From contig NZ_KB910958.1 in the NCBI RefSeq assembly GCF_000383235.1, positions 1-47,812 on the forward strand: DNA of 47,812 nucleotides. Direction: 5' to 3'. The translations under genes were made by a program, and so were the position numbers. A model generated the notes under the pieces. That model had not been told where the DNA came from, made no database searches, and saw only the letters and a list, made by a program, of their open reading frames with translations. This DNA is from Bacillus sp. 123MFChir2. Lineage in GTDB: Bacteria; Bacillota; Bacilli; Bacillales; Bacillaceae_G. This document shows positions 16,935 to 29,603 of the stretch, piece by piece (within the stretch, counting starts at the first letter, position 1; each line of letters begins with the position of its first letter).

Positions 16935-18758
16935 ATGAACAAAGAAGAAAGAGCACAAAGGCAGTCTAAAATTCGTAACTTTTCCATTATTGCTCACATT
17001 GACCATGGGAAGTCCACGTTGGCAGACCGTATTTTGGAGAAAACAAATGCGTTAACACAACGCGAGATGAAAGCACAGTTGCTTGACTCCATGGATTTAG
17101 AGCGTGAGCGCGGGATTACAATTAAATTAAATGCAGTACAATTAACGTATAAAGCGAAAGACGGAGAAGAATATATTCTTCACTTAATTGATACACCAGG
17201 ACACGTCGATTTTACGTATGAAGTGTCTCGTAGTTTAGCGGCTTGTGAAGGTGCGATACTTGTTGTGGATGCGGCGCAAGGGATTGAGGCGCAAACATTA
17301 GCAAACGTATATTTAGCACTTGATAATAATTTGGAAATTTTACCAGTTATTAACAAGATTGACTTACCAAGCGCTGATCCAGAACGTGTTCGTCAAGAGG
17401 TAGAAGATGTAATTGGATTAGATGCGTCTGAAGCAGTGCTTGCTTCTGCAAAAGCGGGTATTGGTATTGAAGAGATTTTAGAGCAAATCGTTGAAAAAGT
17501 ACCAGCTCCAGCAGGTGATTCTGAGGCACCGTTACAATGTATGATCTTCGACTCTTTATATGATCCATATCGCGGTGTAATTGCTTATATTCGTGTTGTA
17601 AATGGAACGGTAAAAGTTGGCGATAAAGTACGCATGATGGCAACAGGTAAAGAGTTTGAAGTAACAGAAGTTGGTGTATTCACACCGAAAACAACGCAAC
17701 GTAAAGAGTTAACAGTAGGCGATGTAGGGTTCTTAGCAGCATCGATTAAAAATGTTGGCGACACGCGTGTAGGTGATACGATTACACATGCAAAACGCCC
17801 AGCAGCAGAACCTTTACCAGGGTATCGTAAATTAAATCCAATGGTATTCTGTGGTTTATATCCAATCGATTCTGCACGCTATAATGATTTACGTGATGCA
17901 TTAGAAAAGCTAGAATTAAATGATTCTGCTCTTGAATTTGAACCAGAAACGTCTCAAGCACTTGGATTTGGTTTCCGTTGTGGATTCTTAGGCTTACTTC
18001 ATATGGAAATCATTCAAGAACGTATTGAGCGCGAATTTAAAATTGATTTAATTACAACAGCACCAAGTGTTATTTATAAAGTATATTTAACAAACGGTGA
18101 AGACATGATAGTTGATAACCCATCTAACATGCCAGATCCGCAATCTATTGATCGTGTGGAAGAACCTTATGTAAAAGCATCTATTATGGTTCCAAACGAT
18201 TATGTTGGCGCAGTTATGGAAATTTGCCAAGGAAAACGTGGTACATTTATTGATATGCAATATTTAGATGAAACACGTGTTACGTTGACATACGAAATCC
18301 CACTTTCTGAAATAGTATATGACTTCTTCGATCAATTAAAGTCAAATACAAAAGGATATGCATCTTTTGATTACGAGCTAATTGGCTATAAACCATCTAA
18401 GCTTGTGAAGATGGATATTTTATTGAATGGTGAGCAAGTCGATGCGTTATCTTTTATTGTGCATCGTGATTCAGCATATGATCGTGGAAAAGTAATTGTA
18501 GAAAAATTAAAAGAGTTAATTCCAAGACAACAGTTTGAAGTGCCTATACAGGCGACAATCGGAAATAAAGTTGTGGCACGTTCCACAATTAAAGCAATGC
18601 GTAAAAACGTATTAGCAAAATGTTACGGCGGTGACATTTCTCGTAAACGTAAACTTCTTGAAAAACAAAAAGAAGGTAAGAAGCGCATGAAATCTGTTGG
18701 TTCTGTAGAAGTACCGCAAGAAGCATTCATGGCTGTACTGAAAATGGATGATAACTAA
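16935..18758 (+). CDS. lepA: Elongation factor 4 (LepA)
   Basis: LepA is a translational GTPase related to EF-G that acts on the ribosome, with roles proposed in initiation and in back-translocation. The 607-residue protein has the G1 loop HIDHGKST (residues 21-28), [14 protein letters not shown] and NKIDLP. These are followed by the EF-G-like domains and the C-terminal LepA-specific part ([20 protein letters not shown]). The ATG at 16935 follows AGGAGTGA. It has its own promoter and terminator. Confidence 0.97.
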   Translation: MNKEERAQRQSKIRNFSIIAHIDHGKSTLADRILEKTNALTQREMKAQLLDSMDLERERGITIKLNAVQLTYKAKDGEEYILHLIDTPGHVDFTYEVSRSLAACEGAILVVDAAQGIEAQTLANVYLALDNNLEILPVINKIDLPSADPERVRQEVEDVIGLDASEAVLASAKAGIGIEEILEQIVEKVPAPAGDSEAPLQCMIFDSLYDPYRGVIAYIRVVNGTVKVGDKVRMMATGKEFEVTEVGVFTPKTTQRKELTVGDVGFLAASIKNVGDTRVGDTITHAKRPAAEPLPGYRKLNPMVFCGLYPIDSARYNDLRDALEKLELNDSALEFEPETSQALGFGFRCGFLGLLHMEIIQERIEREFKIDLITTAPSVIYKVYLTNGEDMIVDNPSNMPDPQSIDRVEEPYVKASIMVPNDYVGAVMEICQGKRGTFIDMQYLDETRVTLTYEIPLSEIVYDFFDQLKSNTKGYASFDYELIGYKPSKLVKMDILLNGEQVDALSFIVHRDSAYDRGKVIVEKLKELIPRQQFEVPIQATIGNKVVARSTIKAMRKNVLAKCYGGDISRKRKLLEKQKEGKKRMKSVGSVEVPQEAFMAVLKMDDN

Positions 18759-18760
18759 TA

Positions 18761-18791
18761 AAAAAGAAGCCGTACAAACGGCTTCTTTTTA
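18761..18791 (+). terminator. Terminator after lepA
   Basis: AAAAAGAAGCCGT and ACGGCTTCTTTTT form a perfect 13-bp stem around ACAA. Confidence 0.95.
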
Positions 18792-18815
18792 TTTAGGGAG
18801 CAGGACTTATATATT

Positions 18816-18844
18816 TAGACATCTTTGTATCTCTCCTTTACAAT
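18816..18844 (+). promoter_or_regulatory. Sigma-A promoter upstream of hemW
   Basis: TAGACA (18816-18821) and TACAAT (18839-18844) are exactly 17 bases apart; each box matches the consensus at five of six positions. Transcription would begin near 18851. Confidence 0.6.
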
Positions 18845-18931
18845 AGTGGTGATGCTTTTGGTTGTAAGGGAAAAAGTTATTTCGGGAAGAATGTGAATAG
18901 AGAAAGTTCGCATAGGATTACAGAAGTAAAT

Positions 18932-18962
18932 AAACCTCCGAAATGCGGAGGTTTTCTTTTTA
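18932..18962 (+). terminator. Terminator hairpin in the hemW leader
   Basis: AAACCTCCG and CGGAGGTTT pair around AAATG, followed by a T-rich run. It lies between the promoter at 18816 and the hemW start at 18981, so it would end a roughly 110-nt leader or small RNA. Confidence 0.75.
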
Positions 18963-18980
18963 GAAAGGTAGGAACAGAAT

Positions 18981-20120
18981 TTGATACAAGCTGCATATAT
19001 CCATATTCCGTTTTGTCAGCATATTTGTCACTATTGTGATTTTAATAAAGTGTTTATTGAGCGTCAGCCAGTCGAACAATACTTGCAATATTTAGAGAAA
19101 GAAATTGTGAATACAGTCAACAAAACGCCTTTTCAAGAAATGAAAACGATTTTCGTTGGTGGAGGTACGCCAACAGCGCTAAATATGGAACAAACAAAGA
19201 AATTGCTAGATATTATTAATCGGCGTTTACGTCCGTTTGCACCAAATTGTGAACTAACTTTTGAAGCGAATCCGGGAGATTTACCAAAAGAAAAGTTAAA
19301 TCTTCTATTAGAAGGCGGCGTAAATCGGATAAGTTTTGGTGTGCAAACGTTTCGAGATGAATTACTGAAAAAAATTGGACGCCAGCACACGAAAGAAGAT
19401 GCGTTTATAGCGATTCGTGAGGCCAAGGAAGTAGGTTTTACAAATATTAATGTCGATTTAATTTATGCACTGCCAGGTCAAACGAAAGAAGATGTGAAAG
19501 AAACGTTAGAGATTGCATTTACTCTTGGGGTTCAACATTTCTCTGCATATTCTTTAATTGTTGAACCAAAAACAGTCTTTTATAATTTAATGAACAAAGG
19601 AAAGCTGAGACTCCCGGGTGAAGATAGTGAAGCTAAAATGTATGAAATTGTAATGGATGAGATGGAAAAGCACGGTTATCAACAGTATGAAATTAGTAAT
19701 TTTTCAAAAGAGGGTTATGAAAGTAGACATAACCTCACTTATTGGAATAATGAAGAGTACTATGGTTTCGGAGCTGGCGCTCATAGTTACGTAAATGGCG
19801 AGCGAATTCAAAATGTAGGTCCACTAAAACAATATTTTACGAAAATTGATGAGACAGGTCTGCCGTATTTAGACGTTCATACAGTAACAGCGCAAGAAAA
19901 AATGGAAGAAGAGTTATTTTTGGGGCTTCGAAAAACAGCGGGTGTTTCAAAAGTAGAATTTAATAAAAAATTCGGTGTAGAGATGAATGACATTTTTGTA
20001 AAACAATTAAGTCATAATAAAGAACATGAATTGCTGCAAGAAACAAACACTCATGTCTGTTTAACAAGAAAAGGGAAGTTGTTAGGAAATGAAGTCTTTC
20101 AATCATTTTTAGTGGATTAA
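18981..20120 (+). CDS. hemW: HemW-like radical SAM heme chaperone (annotated HemN-like)
   Basis: The 379-residue radical SAM protein has the cluster motif C12-x3-C16-x2-C19 in YIHIPFC, GGGTPT near 55, and the family block SFGVQTF. It lacks the N-terminal extension of true coproporphyrinogen dehydrogenase HemN, which favours HemW, a heme-binding chaperone for haem insertion. In B. subtilis the homologue lies between lepA and hrcA, as here. The TTG at 18981 follows AAAGGTAGGAA. Confidence 0.9.
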   Translation: MIQAAYIHIPFCQHICHYCDFNKVFIERQPVEQYLQYLEKEIVNTVNKTPFQEMKTIFVGGGTPTALNMEQTKKLLDIINRRLRPFAPNCELTFEANPGDLPKEKLNLLLEGGVNRISFGVQTFRDELLKKIGRQHTKEDAFIAIREAKEVGFTNINVDLIYALPGQTKEDVKETLEIAFTLGVQHFSAYSLIVEPKTVFYNLMNKGKLRLPGEDSEAKMYEIVMDEMEKHGYQQYEISNFSKEGYESRHNLTYWNNEEYYGFGAGAHSYVNGERIQNVGPLKQYFTKIDETGLPYLDVHTVTAQEKMEEELFLGLRKTAGVSKVEFNKKFGVEMNDIFVKQLSHNKEHELLQETNTHVCLTRKGKLLGNEVFQSFLVD

Positions 20121-20138
20121 CTTTGCTCAAACGGACGG

Positions 20139-20335
20139 TATATATAAATCCAAATTAAAAAACAGACAGAAAAACTCCTTTCTTTTTTAGGGAGGCGAGA
20201 GCATCTAGCTGCGCATAGAAAAGGGCCTTTTCCTACCACATGCAAGGTTTAAAACAGAAGGAGAAAGCAAGTAGAGGTCATATTGCATTTTGCATAGCAG
20301 CAACTTATATGTCGGAAAAATAAAATGAATAAATA
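20139..20335 (+). repeat. bcr-like intergenic repeat, copy A
   Basis: It starts TATATAAATCC and shares ordered blocks with the copies at 29745, 33572 and 45421: GCGAGAGCATCT, then GGCCTTTT, CCACATGC, and near the end GCATAGCAGCAACTTATATGTCGG. No gene is encoded. The match is by eye and the right border is approximate. Confidence 0.75.
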
Positions 20336-20382
20336 ACAGTAGGTGCAGAAAGGCGAATTGAGAAGATAGCGGCGGAAAAACT

Positions 20383-20522
20383 GCTGCTAAAAGTTTCGCT
20401 GTATCCCGCTCAAATAGCCGGTACATGAAGGTGGATCAAGAAGAGAAGACCGTCTGTAAGAGCATGATTGGCAGGGCTAATTAGCAGTAAAAGGTCGTGC
20501 TGCTAAAAGTTTCACTGTATCT
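20383..20522. repeat. Pair of imperfect direct repeats before hrcA
   Basis: GCTGCTAAAAGTTTCGCTGT at 20383-20402 recurs with one base change at 20499-20518, and the similarity continues to about 20522. The offset is 116 bases. Nothing coding lies between. Confidence 0.6.
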
Positions 20523-20535
20523 CATCACGTTTCCG

Positions 20536-20541
20536 TTGACA
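20536..20541 (+). promoter_or_regulatory. Possible -35 element of the hrcA operon
   Basis: A perfect TTGACA lies 35 bases before CIRCE. No well-spaced -10 is clear (TAAGTT at 18 bases is weak), so the promoter assignment is tentative. Confidence 0.35.
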
Positions 20542-20575
20542 ATTCAATATCAATTTTGGTAAGTTAGTAATAGAA

Positions 20576-20602
20576 TTAGCACTCGAAACACAAGAGTGCT
20601 AA
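20576..20602. promoter_or_regulatory. CIRCE operator (HrcA binding site)
   Basis: TTAGCACTC (20576-20584), nine bases, then GAGTGCTAA (20594-20602) match the CIRCE consensus perfectly. HrcA binds it and represses the operon until heat stress titrates GroEL, which HrcA needs for activity. Confidence 0.98.
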
Positions 20603-20618
20603 CAGAGGTGATGATGAA

Positions 20619-21650
20619 ATGCTTACGGAACGTCAGCTCTTAATTTTACAGACGATAATTGACGATTTTATCGGATCAGCACAACCTGTTGGATCAAGAA
20701 CATTATCTAAGAAAGAAGAAATTACATTTAGCTCAGCGACAATTCGAAATGAAATGGCTGACTTAGAAGAATTAGGGTTCATTGAAAAAACACATAGTTC
20801 TTCAGGGCGCGTTCCTTCTGAAAAAGGTTATCGTTTTTATGTAGATCATCTTCTTGCACCGCAACATTTGCCCAGTGAGGATATTGTACAAATTAAAGAC
20901 TTGTTCGCTCAAAGGGTTTTTGAAGCAGAAAAGCTTGCGCAGCAATCCGCGCAAATTTTATCAGAAATCACGAATTATACGGCAATTGTTCTTGGGCCAA
21001 AAGTAAGTGCGAATAAGTTGAGAAATGTACAAATTCTTCCGCTTGGTCATCAAACAGCGGTTGCAATTATTGTAACTGATACAGGACATGTGCAAAGTAA
21101 AACAATCACAGTTCCAGAATCTGTTGATTTGCAAGATTTGGAAAAAATGGTTAACATTTTAAATGACAAGTTGTCTGGTGTACCGATGTCCGAACTGCAT
21201 AATAAAATCTTTAAAGAAATTGTAATGGTTTTGCGTCAGTACGTTCATAATTATGATAGTGTTATGAAGATGTTAGATGGTACATTCCAATTTCCGTTAT
21301 CTGAAAAAGTGTATTTTGGTGGAAAAACAAATATGCTTGCGCAGCCAGAATTCCATGATATTCAAAAGGTCCGATCATTATTAAATATGATTGAGAATGA
21401 AGATGCCTTTTATGACATCTTAAAGAGTAAACAGATTGGCATTCAAGTGAAAATTGGTCGTGAGAATTCTTCTGCTGCAATGGAAAATTGTAGTTTAATT
21501 TCTGCGACATACTCAATTGGAGATGAGCAGCTTGGAACAATCGCGATTTTAGGACCAACAAGAATGCAATATTCTCGTGTCATTAGTTTGTTGCAATTGT
21601 TTACAAAACAATTTACGGATGGACCGAATGGTTTGTATAAACCGAAATAA
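20619..21650 (+). CDS. hrcA: Heat-inducible transcription repressor HrcA
   Basis: The 343-residue repressor of class I heat-shock genes has an N-terminal winged-helix domain ([20 protein letters not shown], then [20 protein letters not shown]), a GAF-like middle and a C-terminal dimer domain. The ATG at 20619 follows AGAGGTGATG. It is the first gene of hrcA-grpE-dnaK-dnaJ and has the CIRCE site just upstream, so it regulates itself. Confidence 0.97.
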   Translation: MLTERQLLILQTIIDDFIGSAQPVGSRTLSKKEEITFSSATIRNEMADLEELGFIEKTHSSSGRVPSEKGYRFYVDHLLAPQHLPSEDIVQIKDLFAQRVFEAEKLAQQSAQILSEITNYTAIVLGPKVSANKLRNVQILPLGHQTAVAIIVTDTGHVQSKTITVPESVDLQDLEKMVNILNDKLSGVPMSELHNKIFKEIVMVLRQYVHNYDSVMKMLDGTFQFPLSEKVYFGGKTNMLAQPEFHDIQKVRSLLNMIENEDAFYDILKSKQIGIQVKIGRENSSAAMENCSLISATYSIGDEQLGTIAILGPTRMQYSRVISLLQLFTKQFTDGPNGLYKPK

Positions 21651-21774
21651 TTAAGAAACTTTCATTTGGGGCGGGGATCTTCTCTGCTACGGGTGAGTAG
21701 TTGAATATAAGAAATTAGATAGCTGGGTTCGTGTTGATTTATGCCTGCCCTGTCTTTTTAAGGAGGTGAAAGTT

Positions 21775-24202
<2,428 letters not shown>

Positions 24203-24220
24203 TCAAATAAGTAAGATGAC

Positions 24221-24260
24221 AAAAAGTCAAAGTCAAGCGTGCCTTGGCTTTGGCTTTTTT
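24221..24260 (+). terminator. Terminator between dnaK and dnaJ
   Basis: AAAAGTCAAAGTCAAG pairs with CTTGGCTTTGGCTTTT through G-T wobbles, with a T run. It could lower dnaJ expression relative to dnaK. Confidence 0.75.
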
Positions 24261-24418
24261 CACGAGTGAAGAAAAGACTGGGTATACATGAAGTCTTTTG
24301 TGTGAGAATCCAATCTTTTTCTTTTTGCATACTGTAAGTGAGGAAACAGTGTTGCAAAGCACTTTCTTTCGATGTTAAAATTACGTTTATGTGAAAGGAT
24401 TCGGGGGGTTACAAACTT

Positions 24419-25522
24419 ATGAGTAAACGAGATTACTATGAAGTGCTTGGCATTAGCAAGGGTGCTTCGAAAGATGAGATTAAAAAAGCATATCGTCGTT
24501 TGGCGAAAAAGTATCATCCAGATGTAAGTACTGAAGAAAATGCAATTGAAAAATTTAAAGAAGTACAAGAAGCATATGAAGTATTAAGTGATGATTCAAA
24601 ACGTGCGCAGTACGATCAATTTGGTCATGTTGATCCAAATCAAGGATTTGGTGGAGGTGACTTCGGTGGTGGCTTTGGTTTTGAAGACATCTTCAGTTCA
24701 TTCTTTGGTGGTGGAGGCGGTAGACGTCGTGATCCAAATGCACCGCGTCAAGGAGCAGACCTTCAATATCAAGTTTCTTTAAAATTTGAAGAGGCAATTT
24801 CTGGTAAGGAAATGGATATTGAAATTCCAGCTGAAGATCCATGTAATACATGTAGTGGTAGTGGGGCAAAACCTGGAACTTCAAAGGAAACATGTTCACA
24901 TTGTTCTGGAACAGGTCAAGTTAGCGTGGAGCAAAACACACCATTCGGTCGTATTGTGAATCGTCAAGCTTGTAGACACTGCTCTGGAACAGGCCAAATT
25001 ATTAAAGAGAAATGTACAACATGTCATGGATCTGGAAAAGTACGTAAACGCAAAAAAATTAATGTTAAAATTCCAGCCGGTATTGATAATGGTCAACAAA
25101 TTCGTGTTACTGGTAAGGGAGAGGCTGGTATTAACGGCGGCCCGGCAGGAGACTTATATGTAGTAGTTCGTGTGAAAGATCATGAATTCTTCCATCGCGA
25201 AGGTGATGATATTATTTGCGAAATGCCATTAACATTCGCACAAGTAGCGCTTGGGGATGAAGTGGAAGTTCCGACAGTGCAGGGGAAAGTAAAATTAAAA
25301 ATTCCAGCAGGAACACAAACAGGAACAGAATTCCGTTTAAAAGGAAAAGGTGCGCCAAACGTACGTGGATATGGACAAGGTGATCAATACGTAGTAGTAC
25401 GTGTTGTTACGCCAACGAAATTAACATCGCACCAAAAAGATTTATTAAAAGAATTTGCAGGTCAAGAAGATCATGATGATAGCCTATTTGGAAAGCTTAA
25501 GAGAGCTTTTAAAGGGGAATAA
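24419..25522 (+). CDS. dnaJ: Co-chaperone DnaJ (Hsp40, class A)
   Basis: DnaJ stimulates the DnaK ATPase and delivers substrates. The 367-residue protein has the J domain with H33-P34-D35, a Gly/Phe-rich linker (about 76-105), four CxxCxGxG zinc modules ([32 protein letters not shown], about 142-210) and the two C-terminal beta domains. The ATG at 24419 follows GGGGGGTTA, slightly distant. The next gene, prmA, starts 28 bases later. Confidence 0.97.
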   Translation: MSKRDYYEVLGISKGASKDEIKKAYRRLAKKYHPDVSTEENAIEKFKEVQEAYEVLSDDSKRAQYDQFGHVDPNQGFGGGDFGGGFGFEDIFSSFFGGGGGRRRDPNAPRQGADLQYQVSLKFEEAISGKEMDIEIPAEDPCNTCSGSGAKPGTSKETCSHCSGTGQVSVEQNTPFGRIVNRQACRHCSGTGQIIKEKCTTCHGSGKVRKRKKINVKIPAGIDNGQQIRVTGKGEAGINGGPAGDLYVVVRVKDHEFFHREGDDIICEMPLTFAQVALGDEVEVPTVQGKVKLKIPAGTQTGTEFRLKGKGAPNVRGYGQGDQYVVVRVVTPTKLTSHQKDLLKEFAGQEDHDDSLFGKLKRAFKGE

Positions 25523-25550
25523 TGGAAATAAAAAATGGAGTTGGTAAATT

Positions 25551-26489
25551 GTGAAATGGTCAGAAGTTAGTATTCATACAACAGAAGAAGCTGTAGAAGC
25601 AATCTCGCATATTTTACACGAAGCAGGTGCAAGTGGCGTTGCGATTGAAGATCCTGCTGAATTAACGAAAGAGCGTGAACAGCAATTTGGCGAGATTTAT
25701 GCATTAAATCCAGCTGAATATCCGGCAGAAGGTGTGCTTGTAAAAGCGTATTTTCCAAAGAATGATGCCCTGCAAGAAACGATTACAAATGTAAAGTCTT
25801 CCATTGATCTGTTACCTTCTTATGGAATCGAGATTGGAGCAGCAACTGTATCTGTTAATGAAGTAGATGAAGAGGATTGGGCAACTGCTTGGAAAAAATA
25901 TTACCATCCGGTGAAAATTTCTGATACATTTACAATTGTGCCAACATGGGAAGAGTATACTCCTTCCTCACCAGAAGAAAAAATTATTGAATTAGATCCA
26001 GGGATGGCATTTGGTACGGGAACGCATCCCACAACAACGATGTGCATCCGTGCTTTAGAGAAAACCGTCCAGCCAGGAGATACTGTTATTGACGTTGGAA
26101 CGGGTTCTGGTGTATTAAGTATTGCGGCGGCTAAATTAGGTGCTGCTTCTATTCAAGCATACGATCTAGATCCGGTTGCAGTAGAAAGTGCGGAAATGAA
26201 TGTCCGATTAAATCATACAGAACATGTTGTAACTGTTGGACAAAACAGCTTACTAGAGGGCATTGAGGGGCCTGTTGATTTAATTGTCGCAAATTTACTA
26301 GCGGAAATTATTTTACTATTCCCAGATGACGCAGCGAAAGTTGTAAAACAAGGTGGATTGTTCATTACATCTGGTATTATTGCTGCAAAAGAAAAAATGG
26401 TAACAGCCGCGTTAGTAAATGCTGGTTTTACAGTAGAAGAAGTGTTAACGATGGAAGATTGGGTAGCAATTATTGCGCGTAGAGGATAA
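25551..26489 (+). CDS. prmA: Ribosomal protein L11 methyltransferase PrmA
   Basis: PrmA trimethylates ribosomal protein uL11. The 312-residue product has the N-terminal substrate domain ([16 protein letters not shown] near 110), [13 protein letters not shown] near 150, and the SAM loop [13 protein letters not shown] near 180, then [12 protein letters not shown]. The GTG at 25551 lies about 10 bases after TGGAG. It follows dnaJ in B. subtilis as well. Confidence 0.95.
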   Translation: MKWSEVSIHTTEEAVEAISHILHEAGASGVAIEDPAELTKEREQQFGEIYALNPAEYPAEGVLVKAYFPKNDALQETITNVKSSIDLLPSYGIEIGAATVSVNEVDEEDWATAWKKYYHPVKISDTFTIVPTWEEYTPSSPEEKIIELDPGMAFGTGTHPTTTMCIRALEKTVQPGDTVIDVGTGSGVLSIAAAKLGAASIQAYDLDPVAVESAEMNVRLNHTEHVVTVGQNSLLEGIEGPVDLIVANLLAEIILLFPDDAAKVVKQGGLFITSGIIAAKEKMVTAALVNAGFTVEEVLTMEDWVAIIARRG

Positions 26490-26514
26490 ACTAAAGTTTT
26501 CCTAATCAAGTGTT

Positions 26515-26641
26515 TATTACCCGTTTGTACGGGAGATGTAAGCGGAAAGTCTCTCGCTGAAAGTAGTGAGGGACTTACCGTTTGTTTCATCCAAATCATA
26601 CCGTTTGGCTCTTTTCGTAAGCACTCGTTTACGAAAAGAGC
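26515..26641. repeat. Series of hairpins between prmA and rsmE
   Basis: Three palindromes follow one another: ACCCGT/ACGGGA near 26519-26534, AAGTCTCTCGCT/AGTGAGGGACTT near 26547-26577, and a perfect 13-bp stem GCTCTTTTCGTAA (26608-26620) with 26629-26641. ACCGTTTG or CCCGTTTG precedes or follows them three times. No T run follows the last stem, so these are not ordinary terminators. Confidence 0.7.
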
Positions 26642-26663
26642 TAAACTTTACTAAGGTGATAGA

Positions 26664-27413
26664 ATGCAACGTTATTTTGTAGAAGAACAAAATGTAAATG
26701 AAATGGCGATTCGTATTGTAGGAGATGATGTTCATCACATCGGAAGAGTAATGCGTATGACGCCTGGTGATCAAATTTATTGTTGTACAAGTGGAAAGAC
26801 GGCAATTTGTACAATTGCTGAAATTACCAATGAATTTGTAAATGCGACTATTGTAGAATGGGTAGAGATGTCAACTGAGCTACCTGTGTTTGTGACAATT
26901 GCAAGCGGATTGCCTAAAGGAGATAAGCTTGAGTTGATTTTACAAAAAGGAACTGAGCTTGGAGCAGCAGGGTTTTTACCGTTCCAAGCATCTCGATCGA
27001 TTGTGAAATGGGATGCGAAAAAAGCTGAAAAAAAAGTAGAGCGTTTTAATAAAATTGTCAAAGAGGCAGCAGAGCAGTCTCATCGCAGCGAAATTCCGAC
27101 TGTGTATGCGCCTGTTTCTTTTAAAGAGCTTCTCGCGATGAGTAAAGATTATGATAGCTGCCTTGTTGCGTATGAAGAGGAAGCGAAACAAGGTGAAAAA
27201 TCAAATTTCGCTAAGGTTTTAACAAAATTAAGGCCAGGACAAAAGGTGCTCATTTTATTTGGGCCAGAAGGTGGTTTGACAGAAGAGGAAGTATCTTCTC
27301 TTTCTGAGCAAGCTTTTGTACCTTGTAGTTTAGGACCAAGAATATTGCGGACAGAAACGGCGCCTTTATACGCGCTAAGTGCCGCTTCTTATCATTTTGA
27401 ATTAATGGGGTGA
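26664..27413 (+). CDS. rsmE: 16S rRNA m3U1498 methyltransferase RsmE
   Basis: The 249-residue SPOUT-family enzyme methylates U1498 in the decoding region. It has the N-terminal PUA-like part with HHIGRVMRM, then PKGDKLELILQKGTELG, and the knotted C-terminal SAM site LFGPEGGLTEEE and LGPRILRTETA. The ATG at 26664 follows AAGGTGA. It lies 6 bases before mtaB, so the two are cotranscribed. Confidence 0.96.
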   Translation: MQRYFVEEQNVNEMAIRIVGDDVHHIGRVMRMTPGDQIYCCTSGKTAICTIAEITNEFVNATIVEWVEMSTELPVFVTIASGLPKGDKLELILQKGTELGAAGFLPFQASRSIVKWDAKKAEKKVERFNKIVKEAAEQSHRSEIPTVYAPVSFKELLAMSKDYDSCLVAYEEEAKQGEKSNFAKVLTKLRPGQKVLILFGPEGGLTEEEVSSLSEQAFVPCSLGPRILRTETAPLYALSAASYHFELMG

Positions 27414-27419
27414 GTATAT

Positions 27420-28772
27420 ATGGCAACTGTTGCGTTTCATACGTTAGGTTGTAAGGTAAACCACTACGAGACAGAAGCAATTTGGCAACTGTTTAAACAA
27501 GGTGGTTATGAACGAACTGAATTTGAAAAAACAGCTGATGTGTATGTAATTAATACATGTACAGTAACAAATACAGGGGATAAAAAAAGTCGTCAAGTTA
27601 TTCGTCGTGCCGTTCGTCAAAATCCTGATGCGGTAATTTGTGTAACGGGGTGTTATGCACAAACATCTCCAGCGGAAATTATGGCAATCCCAGGTGTAGA
27701 TATTGTAGTAGGAACGCAAGATCGTGAGAAAATGCTTGGCTATATTGAAGAATACCGCAATGAACGTCAGCCGATTAATGCTGTACGTAACATTATGAAA
27801 ACACGTGTATACGAAGAGTTAGACGTACCATATTTTACAGATCGTACGCGTGCATCTTTAAAAATTCAAGAAGGATGTAACAACTTCTGTACGTTCTGTA
27901 TTATTCCGTGGGCTCGTGGTTTAATGCGCTCTCGTGATGGGAAAGAAGTCATTCGCCAAGCGCAGCAATTAGTAGACGTTGGCTATAAAGAAATCGTCTT
28001 AACAGGTATTCACACAGGTGGATACGGTGAAGATATGAAAGATTATAACTTAGCAGGACTACTTCGAGATATGGAAGCGCAAGTGAAAGGATTAAAACGC
28101 CTTCGCATTTCTTCCATAGAAGCAAGTCAAATTACTGATGAAGTGATTGAAGTACTGCGTGATTCTAAAGTTGTTGTCCGTCATTTGCACATACCACTTC
28201 AATCTGGATCTAATACAGTATTGAAACGTATGCGTCGTAAATATACAATGGAGTTTTTCCAAGAGCGTTTAGACCGCTTAAAAGAAGCGCTGCCAGGACT
28301 TGCAATTACATCTGATGTTATCGTTGGTTTCCCAGGTGAAACAGAAGAAGAATTTATGGAAACGTTCAATTTCATTAAAAATAACCGTTTCTCTGAACTT
28401 CATGTATTCCCGTACTCAAAACGTACAGGAACACCAGCAGCACGTATGGATGATCAAGTGCAAGAAGAAATGAAGAATGAGCGTGTACACCGCTTAATTG
28501 CGTTATCAGATCAATTAGCGAAAGAATATGCATCACAGTTTGAAGGTGAAGTGCTTGAAATTATTCCAGAAGAACCATTTAAAGAAGCTGATCGTGAAGG
28601 GTTATATGTAGGATATACAGATAATTACTTGAAAGTTGTCTTTGAAGGTTCTGAAGAATTAATCGGTAAATTAATTAAGGTGAAAATTACGAAAGCTGGT
28701 TATCCTTACAATGAAGCGCAATTTGTTCGTGTGCTAGAAGATGTATCTCCAAAAGAATCAGCAAGCGCGTAA
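27420..28772 (+). CDS. mtaB: tRNA t6A37 methylthiotransferase MtaB
   Basis: MtaB (YqeV) converts t6A37 to ms2t6A in tRNAs. The 450-residue protein has three N-terminal cluster cysteines (C11, C47 and C78 region), the radical SAM motif C153-x3-C157-x2-C160, and a C-terminal TRAM domain (about 380-440). Together these define the methylthiotransferase family, and the HTLGCKVNHYE start marks the MtaB branch. A strong terminator follows. Confidence 0.95.
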   Translation: MATVAFHTLGCKVNHYETEAIWQLFKQGGYERTEFEKTADVYVINTCTVTNTGDKKSRQVIRRAVRQNPDAVICVTGCYAQTSPAEIMAIPGVDIVVGTQDREKMLGYIEEYRNERQPINAVRNIMKTRVYEELDVPYFTDRTRASLKIQEGCNNFCTFCIIPWARGLMRSRDGKEVIRQAQQLVDVGYKEIVLTGIHTGGYGEDMKDYNLAGLLRDMEAQVKGLKRLRISSIEASQITDEVIEVLRDSKVVVRHLHIPLQSGSNTVLKRMRRKYTMEFFQERLDRLKEALPGLAITSDVIVGFPGETEEEFMETFNFIKNNRFSELHVFPYSKRTGTPAARMDDQVQEEMKNERVHRLIALSDQLAKEYASQFEGEVLEIIPEEPFKEADREGLYVGYTDNYLKVVFEGSEELIGKLIKVKITKAGYPYNEAQFVRVLEDVSPKESASA

Positions 28773-28775
28773 CAG

Positions 28776-28813
28776 AAAAGCATGCAAACAGTTTTGTTTG
28801 TATGCTTTTTTAT
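28776..28813 (+). terminator. Terminator after mtaB
   Basis: AAAAGCATGCAAACA pairs with TGTTTGTATGCTTTT (one G-T) around GTTT, followed by T residues. Confidence 0.93.
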
Positions 28814-28851
28814 TTGCTGGAGAAGTTAAAATATGAAAACGCTATACGTTA

Positions 28852-28860
28852 TGTTATAAT
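28852..28860 (+). promoter_or_regulatory. Extended -10 promoter of deoC
   Basis: TG-T-TATAAT (28852-28860) is a perfect extended -10. No good -35 is seen, which is common for this promoter class. It lies 78 bases before deoC. Confidence 0.5.
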
Positions 28861-28937
28861 GCTGACGATTAAGGTTGTCAGACAACCGGTGAGCAAAAAA
28901 TTCACTACGTATAAGTTGAGGAAGGGGCAATTTTTAA

Positions 28938-29603
28938 ATGAACTATGCAAAATTAATTGATCATACGGCATTAAAACCAGATACAAAAAAAGAGGTAATC
29001 GTGACGTTATGCCAAGAGGCGAAACAACATGATTTTGCTTCTGTATGTGTAAATCCAACATGGGTTGAAACGGCAGCAGAACTGTTAAAAGGAACGGATG
29101 TAAAAGTTTGTACAGTAATTGGTTTTCCTCTTGGAGCAAATACACCAGAAACAAAAGCGTTTGAAACAGCAGATGCGATTGCTAAAGGTGCAACAGAGGT
29201 TGATATGGTAATGAACATTGGTGCGTTAAAAGATAAAAACGATGCGTTAGTAGAGCGTGATGTTCGCGCGGTTGTAGAGGCTGCAAAAGGAAAAGCGCTT
29301 GTAAAAATAATTATTGAAACATGCTTACTCACAGAAGAAGAAAAAGTTCGTGCTTGTGAATTGTCTGTAAAAGCAGGCGTCCATTTCGTAAAAACATCAA
29401 CAGGATTTTCAACAGGCGGTGCAACAGTAGAAGATGTTGCGTTGATGAGAAAAACAGTAGGACCAAATATCGGTGTAAAAGCATCAGGTGGTGTTCGTGA
29501 CGAAAAAGGCATGGATGCAATGATAGAAGCAGGTGCAACGCGCATTGGAACAAGCTCTGGCGTAGCGCTAGTAAGCGGAAAAACAGCAACAACTGATTAT
29601 TAA
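28938..29603 (+). CDS. deoC: Deoxyribose-phosphate aldolase
   Basis: DeoC splits 2-deoxyribose-5-phosphate into glyceraldehyde-3-phosphate and acetaldehyde, feeding DNA nucleosides into glycolysis. The 221-residue TIM-barrel protein has the Schiff-base lysine K152 in HFVKTSTGF, the helper K181 in VKASGGVR, and D90 in EVDMVMN. The gene stands alone with its own promoter, not with nucleoside transport or phosphorylase genes. The ATG at 28938 has a GAGGAAGGGG site about 10 bases upstream. Confidence 0.96.
   Translation: MNYAKLIDHTALKPDTKKEVIVTLCQEAKQHDFASVCVNPTWVETAAELLKGTDVKVCTVIGFPLGANTPETKAFETADAIAKGATEVDMVMNIGALKDKNDALVERDVRAVVEAAKGKALVKIIIETCLLTEEEKVRACELSVKAGVHFVKTSTGFSTGGATVEDVALMRKTVGPNIGVKASGGVRDEKGMDAMIEAGATRIGTSSGVALVSGKTATTDY

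Noticed and set aside
20205-20426. Minus-strand ORF across the repeat region before hrcA
   Set aside because: It lies within the repeat family and direct repeats and has no ribosome site or recognisable protein.
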